Assembly: GCF_018128545.1 (NCBI RefSeq)
Contig: NZ_JAGSND010000016.1
Location: 36,416 to 100,415 of the forward strand
Source of the DNA: Sinanaerobacter chloroacetimidivorans
GTDB taxonomy: Bacteria; Bacillota; Clostridia; Peptostreptococcales; Anaerovoracaceae
Length of the DNA stretch: 64,000 nt
Reading direction: 5' to 3'
The notes below the pieces were generated by a model. It saw only the letters and a program-made list of their open reading frames with translations. It did not search any database and had not been told where the DNA came from. How positions within the stretch are numbered: position 1 is the first letter of the stretch; every line of letters starts with the position of its first letter. Position numbers and translations under genes: made by a program. Below are positions 34,406 to 43,581 of this stretch, in pieces.

Positions 34406-36620
34406 CCAAGACAAATTTCATTTGTGGATACCTTCTGGGGAAGTGACTAAAGTACTTAAAAAACCAACTAGCAGAAATAAAAATTATGGTTTAAATCCAG
34501 CTGAGCATGGAAGTAAATTGTCTAAAGGCTTACAGGATATATTGGATATATTCAACAAATTAAAAGCCGGGGATTCCCTTCATGATGAAGATATCATGAC
34601 CTTTAAAGTTGTATTGCAAGATGGGGAAGATTTTTCTAACAGAAAAAAGTTAATGGAAGATGAAGGGTTAAAAATTAATGCTGTTAAAGATAGTCGACAT
34701 GCCATTGTATCAGCCAAGAAAGACGTCTTTGACAGATTGCAAGGGCGTATTGGAAGATATAGAGATCGTGGGACTGTAAAAGATTTTCAATATATAGATG
34801 ATTTTGAACCATTTAGTTCAAGAGATAAACAATCAGCCTCTCTGATCCGTTATTTTCAAGAAAATAAAGATCAAATTGCAGTTGATGTTCAAATGATGTT
34901 ATTACCAAACTTAGGAAATGAAATTCAAAAAAAAGCTGAGAAAAAACTAGTAGAGAAGATAATAAATAAGAACGGAAGTCTTCCTGCAGATCCATTCCAA
35001 CTTACGGATGGAACAACAATAATCAGAGCATTGGTTCCTATGTCAAGTTTTAATGAGATAGCTGATGACCAAGCAATATATAGAATTGAGCAAACAGTTT
35101 TTTTTCTTAAGTATGCTCCTAGTGTATCTTCACCTTTTGGAAAAGGATTGCAACTGAAGCCAGGAGTGATAATTGAAGAATTGCCAGCAGTAGTTATATT
35201 AGACGATGGAGTTGATTTTCCAAAAAATTTGGCGCAGCTTGTTCCAATACATTGGCGAGCTACAGGATGCAATCGGCCAGTATTTTTCGGGAGCCATGGA
35301 ACACCTGTGGCAAGTAGAGCTGCATTTGAAAATCTAGGGCTCTGTATATCTGATGAAAATCTCACGCCAAGAGTAAAGATTATCGATGCTAATATAATAG
35401 ATGGGGAAAAGACAGCTTCAAATATAGTAATCCAAAGAATAAGAGAAGCTGTTATAACATTTTCACCTATTGCAAAGATATTTAATTTTTCATATAACGC
35501 ACAGCAGCCAATAGATGGTGATGAAATGAGTTTTCTGGGATGTGAATTAGACTTGCTAACAAAGGCATATGGGGTCAGATTCGTTTTATCTGCAGGAAAT
35601 CACCAATTAGTGTTTTCAGAAGATAATTTAAAGGACATTTTAGATGACGATGATAGTAGAATTGCAGAACCAGCCGATGCGATGCTGGGGATAACCGTGG
35701 GAGCAGTGGTTGGCCATACCCATAATGGAAGTATAAGTAAGGAAAATGATATTGCCCCTTATTCGAGAAAAGGGCCAGGATTTTGTGGGTTCTACAAACC
35801 TGATTTAGTAGCGTATGGGGCAACCCAATTTAAAAACGGTATTGCCCCAAGTGATCCATATGCACTATGCTTGTCGAATACAGGGTATTGTGCACTTCCG
35901 GGGACGAGTTTTACAGCTCCGACGGTTGCTGGAGACTTGGCACAGATACTGCCTGTAGTTCCAAATGAGGATATAGGCCTTGCTCAAGCACTTTTGTATA
36001 ATGGAGTTATCCCTTTATTTGAAAATGAAGGGATAACTCAAGAAGAAGCAGAATATGCAGGTAATTTATATGGACGAGGATTATCAGCACCTAGAAAGAG
36101 TATGTATTCATCTGAAGATAAAATATCATTTTTACATACTGGAACATTGAATCGTTTAACAAAACAAAGAGTGAAATTCCATATTCCAACAATCTTAGCT
36201 GATGCAAAAGTCAAAAGAGGTGACGACAAAGCGAGAGTAACAGTGACTTGTATAGTTCAGCCGCCTATTGACAGAACCAAAGGAAGTGAATACTCGGGGG
36301 CCTATATTCAAACCTCAATCCATCGGTTAAATTCAAATGGGAAAAACGTTGTGGACAACCCGGATGTATCAGATAATAGAAATAAATGGGATTCATGTTA
36401 CCATTTTTCAAATACATTTTCGAGTTTTTGCGCAGGAAGCTGGGAAATATGGCTTGAACTTTTTACACGGTGGGGAGTTGAAGATAATGACGAAATACCA
36501 TACTCATTGGTGATTACCATTGAAGATTTGACACAGGCTGGAAATTTATATACAGAAATAATAAAAGAGACAGCTGGACGTTTCACTCCAGTACAACCAG
36601 TACGGTTAACTGTAAAGTAA
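34398..36620 (+). CDS. ietS: Subtilisin-like serine protease IetS (second copy)
   Basis: A 740-residue cytoplasmic S8 protease with the triad Asp269 (VILDDGVDF), His300 (SHGTPVASR) and Ser504 (GTSFTAPTVAG). Length, domain layout and many blocks match the first copy (IYRIEQT, NLYGRGLS, FLHTGTLN and the terminal WEIWLELFTRW). Translation is coupled to ietA through the ATGA overlap. It is intact. No membrane-protein gene follows it; the next unit is the caspase-TIR pair. Confidence 0.88.
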   Translation: MNDQDKFHLWIPSGEVTKVLKKPTSRNKNYGLNPAEHGSKLSKGLQDILDIFNKLKAGDSLHDEDIMTFKVVLQDGEDFSNRKKLMEDEGLKINAVKDSRHAIVSAKKDVFDRLQGRIGRYRDRGTVKDFQYIDDFEPFSSRDKQSASLIRYFQENKDQIAVDVQMMLLPNLGNEIQKKAEKKLVEKIINKNGSLPADPFQLTDGTTIIRALVPMSSFNEIADDQAIYRIEQTVFFLKYAPSVSSPFGKGLQLKPGVIIEELPAVVILDDGVDFPKNLAQLVPIHWRATGCNRPVFFGSHGTPVASRAAFENLGLCISDENLTPRVKIIDANIIDGEKTASNIVIQRIREAVITFSPIAKIFNFSYNAQQPIDGDEMSFLGCELDLLTKAYGVRFVLSAGNHQLVFSEDNLKDILDDDDSRIAEPADAMLGITVGAVVGHTHNGSISKENDIAPYSRKGPGFCGFYKPDLVAYGATQFKNGIAPSDPYALCLSNTGYCALPGTSFTAPTVAGDLAQILPVVPNEDIGLAQALLYNGVIPLFENEGITQEEAEYAGNLYGRGLSAPRKSMYSSEDKISFLHTGTLNRLTKQRVKFHIPTILADAKVKRGDDKARVTVTCIVQPPIDRTKGSEYSGAYIQTSIHRLNSNGKNVVDNPDVSDNRNKWDSCYHFSNTFSSFCAGSWEIWLELFTRWGVEDNDEIPYSLVITIEDLTQAGNLYTEIIKETAGRFTPVQPVRLTVK

Positions 36621-36828
36621 AGACTGGGAATTTATACTCTACATTACCATGCATTGAGGTAGAAAAGGATACTACCTGATGATAGAATGGCTGAAGATAT
36701 CTTAAATATTATTTCCAATACAATTATGACAAAATAATTGAAAATATGAGAATTTTCCCATATAATGGTTGTTGAAGTTAGTCTGTAAGATTGATCAGGG
36801 AGATGTCTTAAAAAAGGGGGGGAGATTT

Positions 36829-37788
36829 TTGAAAAAAGCATTAATAATTGGTATTGATGAATATCCAACAGCTCCCTTAAATGGGTGCATAAATGATGCC
36901 AATGCAGTAGCTGAGCTGTTAAGAACAAATGGCGATGGATCGCCTAACTTTGATGTTTCCCTTAACCTCAATGTAGGAACAAAAGCTGAGTTTTTGGAAC
37001 TGCTTGATGATCTATTTAGCGGTAATGCTGATGCTACATTACTTTATTTTTCAGGTCACGGAAGTGAATCGGGTCATCTTGTAACTCCTGATTATCGAGG
37101 TAGAGATTTAGGTGTATCGATGACTGATGTATTAGGGTATGCGAACAGATCAAAATGTAATAACAAAATCATTATTTTAGATTGTTGCTTTTCCGGTAAA
37201 TTTGGTGAACTACAAGTTACAAATAGCAGTGAGTCAATACTTGGTGAAGGCATTACTATAATGACAGCTAGTTCTAGGGATGAGGTATCCATGGAAAGTA
37301 ATGGGCAAGGCCTTTTTACAAGTCTGTTTTTACAAGGTTTAAGAGGAAGCGCAGCTGATATAACGGGAAGAATAACACCCGCAGGAATATATGCCTTTAT
37401 TGATCAATCCCTCGGTGCTTGGCAACAACGCCCGGTTTTTAAGACCAATATCTCACACTTTCTTTCAATTCGTGATATAGAACCAAGAGTTCCTAAAAGT
37501 ATTTTACGCAAACTAGGTCAGTATTTTGATTCTCCAAGTGATGAATATAAATTAGACCCATCATTTGAATTTACCAACAACCCAGCTATTGAACATGAAG
37601 TTATTGAGCCCTACGCTAAAGACGAAAATGTTAATATATTCAAAGAACTTCAATTATACGAAAGTGTTGGACTTATTGAGCCGGTAGATGAAGAGCATAT
37701 GTATTTCGCAGCAATGAAGAGCAAATCTTGTAAATTGACAGCGTTAGGTTTGCATTACTGGAAATTGGCAAAGGATTCAAGATTTTAA
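36829..37788 (+). CDS. Caspase-like (C14) cysteine protease
   Basis: A 319-residue protease with a caspase fold. It has KKALIIGIDEYP at the start, NDANAVAELL, the catalytic histidine in FSGHGSE (His77) and the catalytic cysteine in IILDCCFSG (Cys120). MTASSRDEVS follows. The last 90 residues form a separate domain of unknown fold that could bind a ligand. The start is TTG 36829, because GGGGGGAG lies 4-11 bp upstream and the family sequence begins there. The following gene, 25 bp away, is a ThsB-like TIR protein. A TIR plus a caspase-like effector is the reported composition of type IV Thoeris, where a TIR-made cyclic ADP-ribose isomer switches on the protease. Confidence 0.82.
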   Translation: MKKALIIGIDEYPTAPLNGCINDANAVAELLRTNGDGSPNFDVSLNLNVGTKAEFLELLDDLFSGNADATLLYFSGHGSESGHLVTPDYRGRDLGVSMTDVLGYANRSKCNNKIIILDCCFSGKFGELQVTNSSESILGEGITIMTASSRDEVSMESNGQGLFTSLFLQGLRGSAADITGRITPAGIYAFIDQSLGAWQQRPVFKTNISHFLSIRDIEPRVPKSILRKLGQYFDSPSDEYKLDPSFEFTNNPAIEHEVIEPYAKDENVNIFKELQLYESVGLIEPVDEEHMYFAAMKSKSCKLTALGLHYWKLAKDSRF

Positions 37789-37813
37789 GGAATTATTGAG
37801 GAGGAAAAGAATA

Positions 37814-38194
37814 ATGATTAATGTATTTATACCACATCGTTGGAACAATAATGATTATGCTGAAATCAGCGCTCTATTGGAGCGAACAAAATTTAATGTT
37901 AGAGATTACTCAGTACCAAGTAGTTCGCCGTTCGATAGTATTGACAGAAGATTTAACGTTGACCCTCAAATTCAGAAGCAAATTAAGTATGCGAGCGTCG
38001 TTATATGCTCAAATCGGCCGGCAAATAATACGGGCATGTCTCTGGATGAAGTTAAGTTTGCAATTAGCATTGGAAAACCTGTAGTAGCAGTCAAAATTTT
38101 AGATAGCACTAGCAAGTATATTTCAGAATTAGGTATTTCCATTGTTGCTAAGAGAAAAGATTCGTTAGAAGAGTGGATTCGTCGGAATGTATAG
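37814..38194 (+). CDS. thsB: ThsB-like TIR protein (MTH538 type)
   Basis: A 126-residue single-domain protein with the MTH538-type TIR pattern: NVFIPHRWNNNDYAEISALL, DYSVPSSSPFDSID, QIKYASVVICSNRPA and MSLDEVKFAISIGKP. The likely catalytic glutamate is Glu79. In Thoeris systems such TIRs are activated by infection and convert NAD+ into a cyclic signal. The start at 37814 has GAGGAGG 10 bp upstream. Placement directly after the caspase-like gene supports a two-gene system. The signal molecule cannot be inferred. Confidence 0.8.
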   Translation: MINVFIPHRWNNNDYAEISALLERTKFNVRDYSVPSSSPFDSIDRRFNVDPQIQKQIKYASVVICSNRPANNTGMSLDEVKFAISIGKPVVAVKILDSTSKYISELGISIVAKRKDSLEEWIRRNV

Positions 38195-38529
38195 AAGTGT
38201 AAAAAGCTTTAACCTTTTCAAATTGGGTTGAAGTTTTTTTACTATTAAAATTATCGTTGCAACATTTATAACGGTGGGTATTCATGCCTCCACCCTTGTC
38301 TCCTTAAACAAACAGAATGCTGTTGTTTGTCTTAACACGCCTGAAACTTAACTCAAAAATTAAAATCGAGTTAGCTATTAAATATATGGACACGCCTATT
38401 GGGAATCCAATAGAAATATATCTGGTAAACTAATTTCTATTTAGTCTTTTCAAAGATATAAGATTTTTAATTCTAGCCTTTAATTTTGGTATGATGTACT
38501 CGACATTAATTGTAAATAATGGAGGACAT
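38195..38529. other. Intergenic region between the TIR and RES genes
   Basis: It holds a terminator-like hairpin (GCTTTAACC near 38206 with GGGTTGAAG and a T-run at 38233). A small dyad CTATTGG-GAAT-CCAATAG lies at 38396-38413. No gene. Confidence 0.45.
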
Positions 38530-39276
38530 ATGATTAAATATTCTGAAAGAGATTTTTCGAAGCTATACAGATCCATAATGACAGAAAACCGATATATTTT
38601 TAGTGCTGAAATTCTAGAAATAATTAAAAAGATAAATGACTTTTTTGTCAATAGGGTAGAAGTAGTACCAGTGGGAAGCATCATGTATCGAGCTCAAAAA
38701 GGTGTTGCTGGATTTGATGATTTACCGATTCCTTATGGTAGAGATAGGATGCTCCCTCTTGATCACAAAGCAAGGGAAGGGCGCGCGAACCCAAAAGGGA
38801 TACCTTATATTTACTTATCTAATAAAGAATATATAGCTATTTCAGAGGTGCGGAGTTGGAACGGTGATCAAGTATCATTAGCTTCATTTACTAATAAAAG
38901 GGAATTACGTCTTATAGATTTTTCATCAGATGATACCCCCAATTTAGTAATTAATTTTAATATATCGGAGATGGTCTCTGATAATTCAATTGAGACATTA
39001 TGGGGGGATATAAATCAATCATTCTCAAGACCTGTTACTTCTAATGATGATGCAGCTGAATATGCACTAACACAGATGATAGCAGAATGTGTTAAGAATA
39101 GTGGGTATGATGGTTTGTTTTATAATTCTTACTTTAGTAAGGACAATAAAGAGGGGAAAAATATTGTAATATTTGATAAAAATTTATTGAAATTGCATAA
39201 GGTCACTGTTTATGAAATAGAGGGGATTGATGTGAGATTTAATGAGTGTACAAATCCTCACTTCTATAAAGATTAG
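38530..39276 (+). CDS. RES-domain protein (putative NAD-degrading toxin)
   Basis: A 248-residue protein with the RES-domain blocks: VPVGSIMYRAQKG with the key arginine, IPYIYLSNKEYIAISEVRSW with the key glutamate, and MIAECVKNSGYDGLFYNS, then NIVIFD. RES proteins are ADP-ribosyl-transferase-like enzymes that degrade NAD+ by phosphorolysis and normally pair with a Xre-type antitoxin. Here no antitoxin gene flanks it. The N-terminal extension of about 50 residues is longer than in toxin-type RES proteins. The start at 38530 follows GGAGGA; it may act as a defence effector or an orphan. Confidence 0.75.
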   Translation: MIKYSERDFSKLYRSIMTENRYIFSAEILEIIKKINDFFVNRVEVVPVGSIMYRAQKGVAGFDDLPIPYGRDRMLPLDHKAREGRANPKGIPYIYLSNKEYIAISEVRSWNGDQVSLASFTNKRELRLIDFSSDDTPNLVINFNISEMVSDNSIETLWGDINQSFSRPVTSNDDAAEYALTQMIAECVKNSGYDGLFYNSYFSKDNKEGKNIVIFDKNLLKLHKVTVYEIEGIDVRFNECTNPHFYKD

Positions 39277-39298
39277 CCTTCCCGTTCTTGGAAATCTA

Positions 39299-39370
39299 GC
39301 CGCCTAGGCCCCACTAGGTTCAAGCGACATCTTTTTTGTAACTCAAGGCATGTAGAGATGGTGGTATTTA
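39299..39370 (+). repeat. Dispersed intergenic repeat R2
   Basis: CCGCCTAGGCCCCACTAGGT, then GACATCTTTTTTGTAA, CTCAAGGCATGTAGAG. Same core and orientation as the other copies. Confidence 0.6.
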
Positions 39371-39487
39371 TGTCACGAAATGAGAAATCGATATAAACGG
39401 TTCTTACCAGGCGGTCTTTTCGTTGAAGATATGCTCACTTCTGATATAATTAGAATTATTATAAGGTTTGTATTGGGGGGTAGTGGA

Positions 39488-40372
39488 ATGTATCAATTAA
39501 AAAAGTGCGCATTATGTGGTGTTGAAACAGAGCTTGAACTGAGTCATATCGTTCCGAAGATGGTGATGCGTACTCTGAAGAAGACAGCAATCGGCAACAT
39601 TCGAAACTCGGATAATCCAAACGTCCCTGTACAAGACAGCGAAAAGCACCATATGCTGTGTGGCAACTGCGAAGACTTATTCAGCGAAAAAGAGACCTAC
39701 TTTGCAAACAACCTGTTCCACCCATACCAAAAGAAAGAACGCATTCAGTTTGAATACGATTCCAGACTATTTTACTTTCTGACATCCTTAAGCTGGAGAA
39801 GCCTCTATTTGGATCTACTGGATTTTTCAGAGAATGATGTCGTCGGCATCGATGCATTTGAGCATTTGATTGCCTGTGAAAGGGATATGAGAGAGTACCT
39901 TCTGAATCAGCGAAGCGACATTGGAACCATCGAACATCATATTTTCTTCTTTGAAGAGATAAAAGAAATATCCGGCAACACAGAAATGGCCGGCTTGAGA
40001 CCGCATGCCATTTTCCACAGGGGAATCCAAAGCTATACCTTTTGTTATGAAGAAGATCGGACGTATGGAACCATCACGAATATGATGGGCATTATGCTGA
40101 TTACGCTTTACAGTAAAGGGAGCCATGAACAATGGGACCGAACGCAGATTATTAACGGCAACGGGCATATCGAGGCAAAGGATCAGCATATCACAAGCGT
40201 GGTCGGAAATGAGTTTACAAATATGCTGAAAACGGCGCAGTCAGCTTCTGATTCTATGAGCGATAAGCAAAAGGAGAAAATCGTCGAGAACCTGAAGGCA
40301 AAGGCAGGACAAATAAAAGATTATCCAATATTTCAAGACTGGCTTAGCGACCGCGAATTGGACAAGAAATAA
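39488..40372 (+). CDS. HNH-like zinc-cluster protein
   Basis: A 294-residue protein opening with a treble-clef/HNH-like cluster: KKCALCGVETELELSHIVPK, then HHMLCGNCEDLFSEKE. That gives paired CxxC motifs around a conserved histidine. The rest is helical with no recognised domain (RDMREYLLNQRSDIGTIEHH and a lysine-rich C-terminus). The start at 39488 follows GGGGGG; the extension from 39380 overlaps repeat R2. It may be a nuclease in a single-gene defence cassette. Base composition is slightly higher in GC than its neighbours, which suggests separate acquisition. Confidence 0.55.
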   Translation: MYQLKKCALCGVETELELSHIVPKMVMRTLKKTAIGNIRNSDNPNVPVQDSEKHHMLCGNCEDLFSEKETYFANNLFHPYQKKERIQFEYDSRLFYFLTSLSWRSLYLDLLDFSENDVVGIDAFEHLIACERDMREYLLNQRSDIGTIEHHIFFFEEIKEISGNTEMAGLRPHAIFHRGIQSYTFCYEEDRTYGTITNMMGIMLITLYSKGSHEQWDRTQIINGNGHIEAKDQHITSVVGNEFTNMLKTAQSASDSMSDKQKEKIVENLKAKAGQIKDYPIFQDWLSDRELDKK

Positions 40373-40573
40373 ATAATGGTTAGTTTTGATATGTTCCTTT
40401 GAACCATCTCGAAAATTTCCTATGGATTTATTCTCGTGGACGGATGAGTTTCAAGGCGGTCAGAAACATCAATGCTATCGTGTCGTGCCATATAGAGTGC
40501 TGTTGCTTGCTTGAGAGGGCGTAAATCATTGGCACTATCGCTATAGTACTATTTTAGCAAAGAGGTAAAGCTA

Positions 40574-41134
40574 TTGAAATGGTTAGATTTGTCTTATAGC
40601 GATTTTTATATCCCATGTGAAGATAATCAAAAAACAGTACGAGGCTATCTGTTGGCGAGCTTTGGCGTTGATTTAGAGAGGTTGCCCTTCATTTTCTTTG
40701 AACCATTTAATAAACACAAAACCCAGAGCGGCTGCGGCGGAGCATTTACGGAAAGGAAAGTTTTACTGAGTGATATATTCGGTACAAGTCATAATGATTA
40801 TGGTGGCAGAGATATAATAACGGCGTTTATGAAGATTAAGCGTGCAAAAGAATACATATTGAGCGGCAGAGTTACAAAAAACAAGTATTTCCGAATGCTA
40901 AAAAAGCCTGTTGATAAACAGGATGCTCCTGTCGTGTTATCACAAGTCGATGGGAAGTACTATGTTGACGGAAATGACAACCATCGTGTGATTTTTTACA
41001 AGATAATGATGCTCGCAGAAATTCACGCGAACTGTCATCATGATTGCACGAATGAATGCGTTTTAACAAGAGATGAATTCATGCGTATACGAAAAAAATA
41101 TTGGTTAAATGCTAAAGTAAGACATTTTAAATAA
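40574..41134 (+). CDS. ParB/Srx-fold-like protein of unknown function
   Basis: A 186-residue protein. The only recognisable element is PVVLSQVDGKYYVDGNDNHR near residue 120, the strand-G-x-x-H-R pattern of ParB/sulfiredoxin-like nucleotide-binding folds. Clusters of cysteine and histidine follow (HANCHHDCTNEC) that could bind a metal. GAGG lies upstream of the start. It sits alone between intergenic repeats. No function is assigned. Confidence 0.45.
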   Translation: MKWLDLSYSDFYIPCEDNQKTVRGYLLASFGVDLERLPFIFFEPFNKHKTQSGCGGAFTERKVLLSDIFGTSHNDYGGRDIITAFMKIKRAKEYILSGRVTKNKYFRMLKKPVDKQDAPVVLSQVDGKYYVDGNDNHRVIFYKIMMLAEIHANCHHDCTNECVLTRDEFMRIRKKYWLNAKVRHFK

Positions 41135-41143
41135 AGCGATTTC

Positions 41144-41215
41144 CCGACCAGGGAGATGCAAAATAGATATGGCATCTTTTTTATAGCCTAAGGCACTGCG
41201 AGGTCTGCGTCAAAT
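41144..41215 (+). repeat. Dispersed intergenic repeat R3 (weakest copy)
   Basis: GGCATCTTTTTTATAGCCTA and AAGGCACTGCGAGG keep the core of the family, but the left part differs. Confidence 0.45.
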
Positions 41216-41327
41216 TGTGCCGAAGGTATGGATAAGAGGTTAATTATTGGATTGAAAAGCGGATATGTTAGAGAAAACTTTAATTAATTTATAAGAAAGG
41301 TTTTATGATAAGAGGCGTCGTATCTAT

Positions 41328-42512
41328 ATGGATGATAAATTTAAGAAAAATCTTCAGTATCTATCAGGATTATCTCTATTGCAATTTGAAGCCGCTTGCC
41401 ATTTCAACTTGACAAAGCATTTAATTGAATTGTTTAAGTTTCATGCTCCACAACCTCAATATGGTTGTGAAAGGGGATTAAACACCTTTATAGCAATGGG
41501 TCATCAACTTGATGCTTCGGTATTCCTTTATGAGAGCATAAAGCAACTATCTATTTGGGATGATGAAGAATGTAAAGTTTTTAAAGAGCAGCCATTTTAT
41601 GCTGATTTAGAAGTGGTGAGAAATAATATCCATACGTATTTTAAAAATGGTGGATTTGCTAAGAAAGCCAATACAATTATTGGACAAAAACTTAAAGAAT
41701 ACAAACTTGATAAACCAGACGTGTTTCATATGCTGAGAAGTGATATTTCATTGGTTTTTGAAATTGTGGATGACCTTAAATGCCTAATAGGATGTGACTA
41801 TTTTATCTATCATTGCATTTATGAAAGTGAGAATAAAGAATGGGTGGGAATTGATTATCATGGCTATGCAGAATTTCTTTCCTCTAATATTAAAGCCATT
41901 GCACTGACAGTGGACGAAACACAATATCTGTTATCACAGTTGCATTTTCGTGAAAAAATGCCGGTAGTTGAATTGTTTGATTATAAAAGCGCTGATTTAG
42001 TCAATTGTAGTGCGGTTTCGTCCATATCCACTTTTAGATTAGTGTTAATGTTATATCAGATTAGCTACATATTGTTATTATTAGATGAAATTTTTGATTA
42101 TGAATCAATAAATAAGGATGATATGTGGGCTTGCTTTTTCAGTAAGCTTTTAGCAATTAAGTATGATGAGGCTTTTGATAATTTACAAAGTCTGTTAACG
42201 TTTTCTAAGAAAGACGACAGGAGGATATTGCTTGAATATTGCAAAAATGAAAATCTTATAATTGGAAATTTAGTAGCCAGGGAGTTTGCTCAAAAACTTA
42301 GAAATACAATTCATTATCAAACAATACTTTTAGACACCAATAAATTTAGAGAAAATTCTACTAGGGGCATAGTTACAGCGATTTACTTGTCTAATACGGA
42401 TACAAACTCTATGGGCGAATTTAAGAATAAAAGTAAAGCAATGATACTTGAAATGAAACTATTACAAAAATTTATACGCAAAATAATTTCAGTAGATAAA
42501 AAATTATTATAA
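41328..42512 (+). CDS. Unknown protein of a single-gene cassette
   Basis: A 394-residue, mostly helical protein with no recognised family. One stretch (AREFAQKLRNTIHYQ, near residue 325) has an R-N-x-x-H arrangement reminiscent of HEPN-type proteins but with shorter spacing than the usual HEPN motif. I therefore do not assign it. ATG 41328 has no strong ribosome site; an AGAAAGG lies about 30 bp upstream. It lies between repeats R3 and R4 inside the defence island. Confidence 0.5.
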   Translation: MDDKFKKNLQYLSGLSLLQFEAACHFNLTKHLIELFKFHAPQPQYGCERGLNTFIAMGHQLDASVFLYESIKQLSIWDDEECKVFKEQPFYADLEVVRNNIHTYFKNGGFAKKANTIIGQKLKEYKLDKPDVFHMLRSDISLVFEIVDDLKCLIGCDYFIYHCIYESENKEWVGIDYHGYAEFLSSNIKAIALTVDETQYLLSQLHFREKMPVVELFDYKSADLVNCSAVSSISTFRLVLMLYQISYILLLLDEIFDYESINKDDMWACFFSKLLAIKYDEAFDNLQSLLTFSKKDDRRILLEYCKNENLIIGNLVAREFAQKLRNTIHYQTILLDTNKFRENSTRGIVTAIYLSNTDTNSMGEFKNKSKAMILEMKLLQKFIRKIISVDKKLL

Positions 42513-42577
42513 TTAGAAACAGTTTTCAGGACTGATATATTGTAAGTGTTTAGATTAAGAGAAAAGTTTATGATTCA

Positions 42578-42645
42578 CGCCAAGGCCCCACCAGCTTTAG
42601 GCGGCATCTTTTTTACCGCTTCAAGGCATGTGGAGTGTGTAGTAT
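42578..42645 (+). repeat. Dispersed intergenic repeat R4
   Basis: CGCCAAGGCCCCACCAGCTT, then TAGGCGGCATCTTTTTTACC, then GCTTCAAGGCATGTGGAG. CGCC and GGCG can pair ahead of a T-run, so it may also terminate transcription. Confidence 0.65.
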
Positions 42646-42733
42646 TGATAACAAGGGTGGAGAAATAACAGTTAAGACGGTATACTGTTGGAAACGTTTA
42701 AGCCGATAAACTTGGAGTTATAGAGGCGGTTGA

Positions 42734-43255
42734 ATGGGAAAAATATTAGGATCTTGGAGTGGCATGCGAAAATATCTTGAGCAGGAAATGCTTGCAGACA
42801 GTTTACACGGACGGGTTCGGTATAACTGTACTACTTACGTTGGTATGGATGGATGTCATATTTTCGAAGTCTATATTGATAACAAACTGGTAAAGCAGTT
42901 CTCTTGGGAAACAGTGAATACTTATTTTATTGAGAAAGGATATAAAAAGAATTCGAATCACTTTGGCCTAGGCGAATACTGGGATGCGTTTTGGGCTCTC
43001 ATGGATTCTGTTCCAATGCAAGCAAGACAGGAATATACGGATAATGAATTCTGTGAGTCATTGGAGAATTACCGAAATCAAAGTATTCAGGTCAGCATTC
43101 ATTCTGATAATCCATTGGAAAGAATGTTTGCTGTGTTAGATAGACGAGTTGGTAAAAGAAGCCTTGAGAAACTGAAAGAAACGATGGAAGAGCAAAGTGA
43201 ATGGCTTCAACAGTTCTATAGGTTAAGATTAAATGCAGAGAATTATGAAGAATAA
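42734..43255 (+). CDS. SF0329-family-like protein
   Basis: A 173-residue protein with the pattern WSGMRKYLEQEMLADSLHGR, then VRYNCTTYVGMDG, then NPLERMFAVLDRRVGKRSL near the C-terminus. This resembles the small SF0329 family of uncharacterised, often defence- or toxin-island-borne proteins. No catalytic motif is visible. GAGGCGG precedes the start. Its 3' end overlaps a small RCC1-repeat fragment. Confidence 0.6.
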   Translation: MGKILGSWSGMRKYLEQEMLADSLHGRVRYNCTTYVGMDGCHIFEVYIDNKLVKQFSWETVNTYFIEKGYKKNSNHFGLGEYWDAFWALMDSVPMQARQEYTDNEFCESLENYRNQSIQVSIHSDNPLERMFAVLDRRVGKRSLEKLKETMEEQSEWLQQFYRLRLNAENYEE

Positions 43256-43409
43256 GAAGCGGAAAGCTATTCCTGAAAGTACCATTTCAGCGGGATGTCG
43301 TCATACCGTTGGTCTTAAATCAGACGGCACAGTGGTTGCTATAGGTAATAATGAATATGGCCAGTGTGATGTTAGCGGTTGGCGTGGCATCCAACTTCCT
43401 GGCGTTTAG
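43245..43409 (+). pseudogene. RCC1-repeat fragment
   Basis: A 54-codon frame reads STISAGCRHTVGLKSDGTVV, then AIGNNEYGQCDVSGWRGIQL and a stop. This is a single RCC1/BNR-like repeat; intact proteins carry five to seven. The frame overlaps the SF0329-like gene by 11 bp, and neither a start site nor further repeats are present. It is a relic. Confidence 0.7.
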
Positions 43410-43450
43410 TTATCAATATTATACAGACGACTGTTACTGAAATATGGGTT

Positions 43451-43530
43451 TCCGCCAAGGCCCCACCAGGTTCCGTCAGCATCTTTTTTACCGCTTCAAG
43501 TCATGTGGAGACCATAAACCTGTTACAACG
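43451..43530 (+). repeat. Dispersed intergenic repeat R5
   Basis: CCGCCAAGGCCCCACCAGGT, then CAGCATCTTTTTTACCGC, TTCAAGTCATGTGGAG and CCTGTTACA. It matches R4 on the left and R1 on the right beyond the core. Confidence 0.65.
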
Positions 43531-43581
43531 AGAAATATATGATATAATATAGATAATTATGGAAATTTCGGAGGTGGTAAT

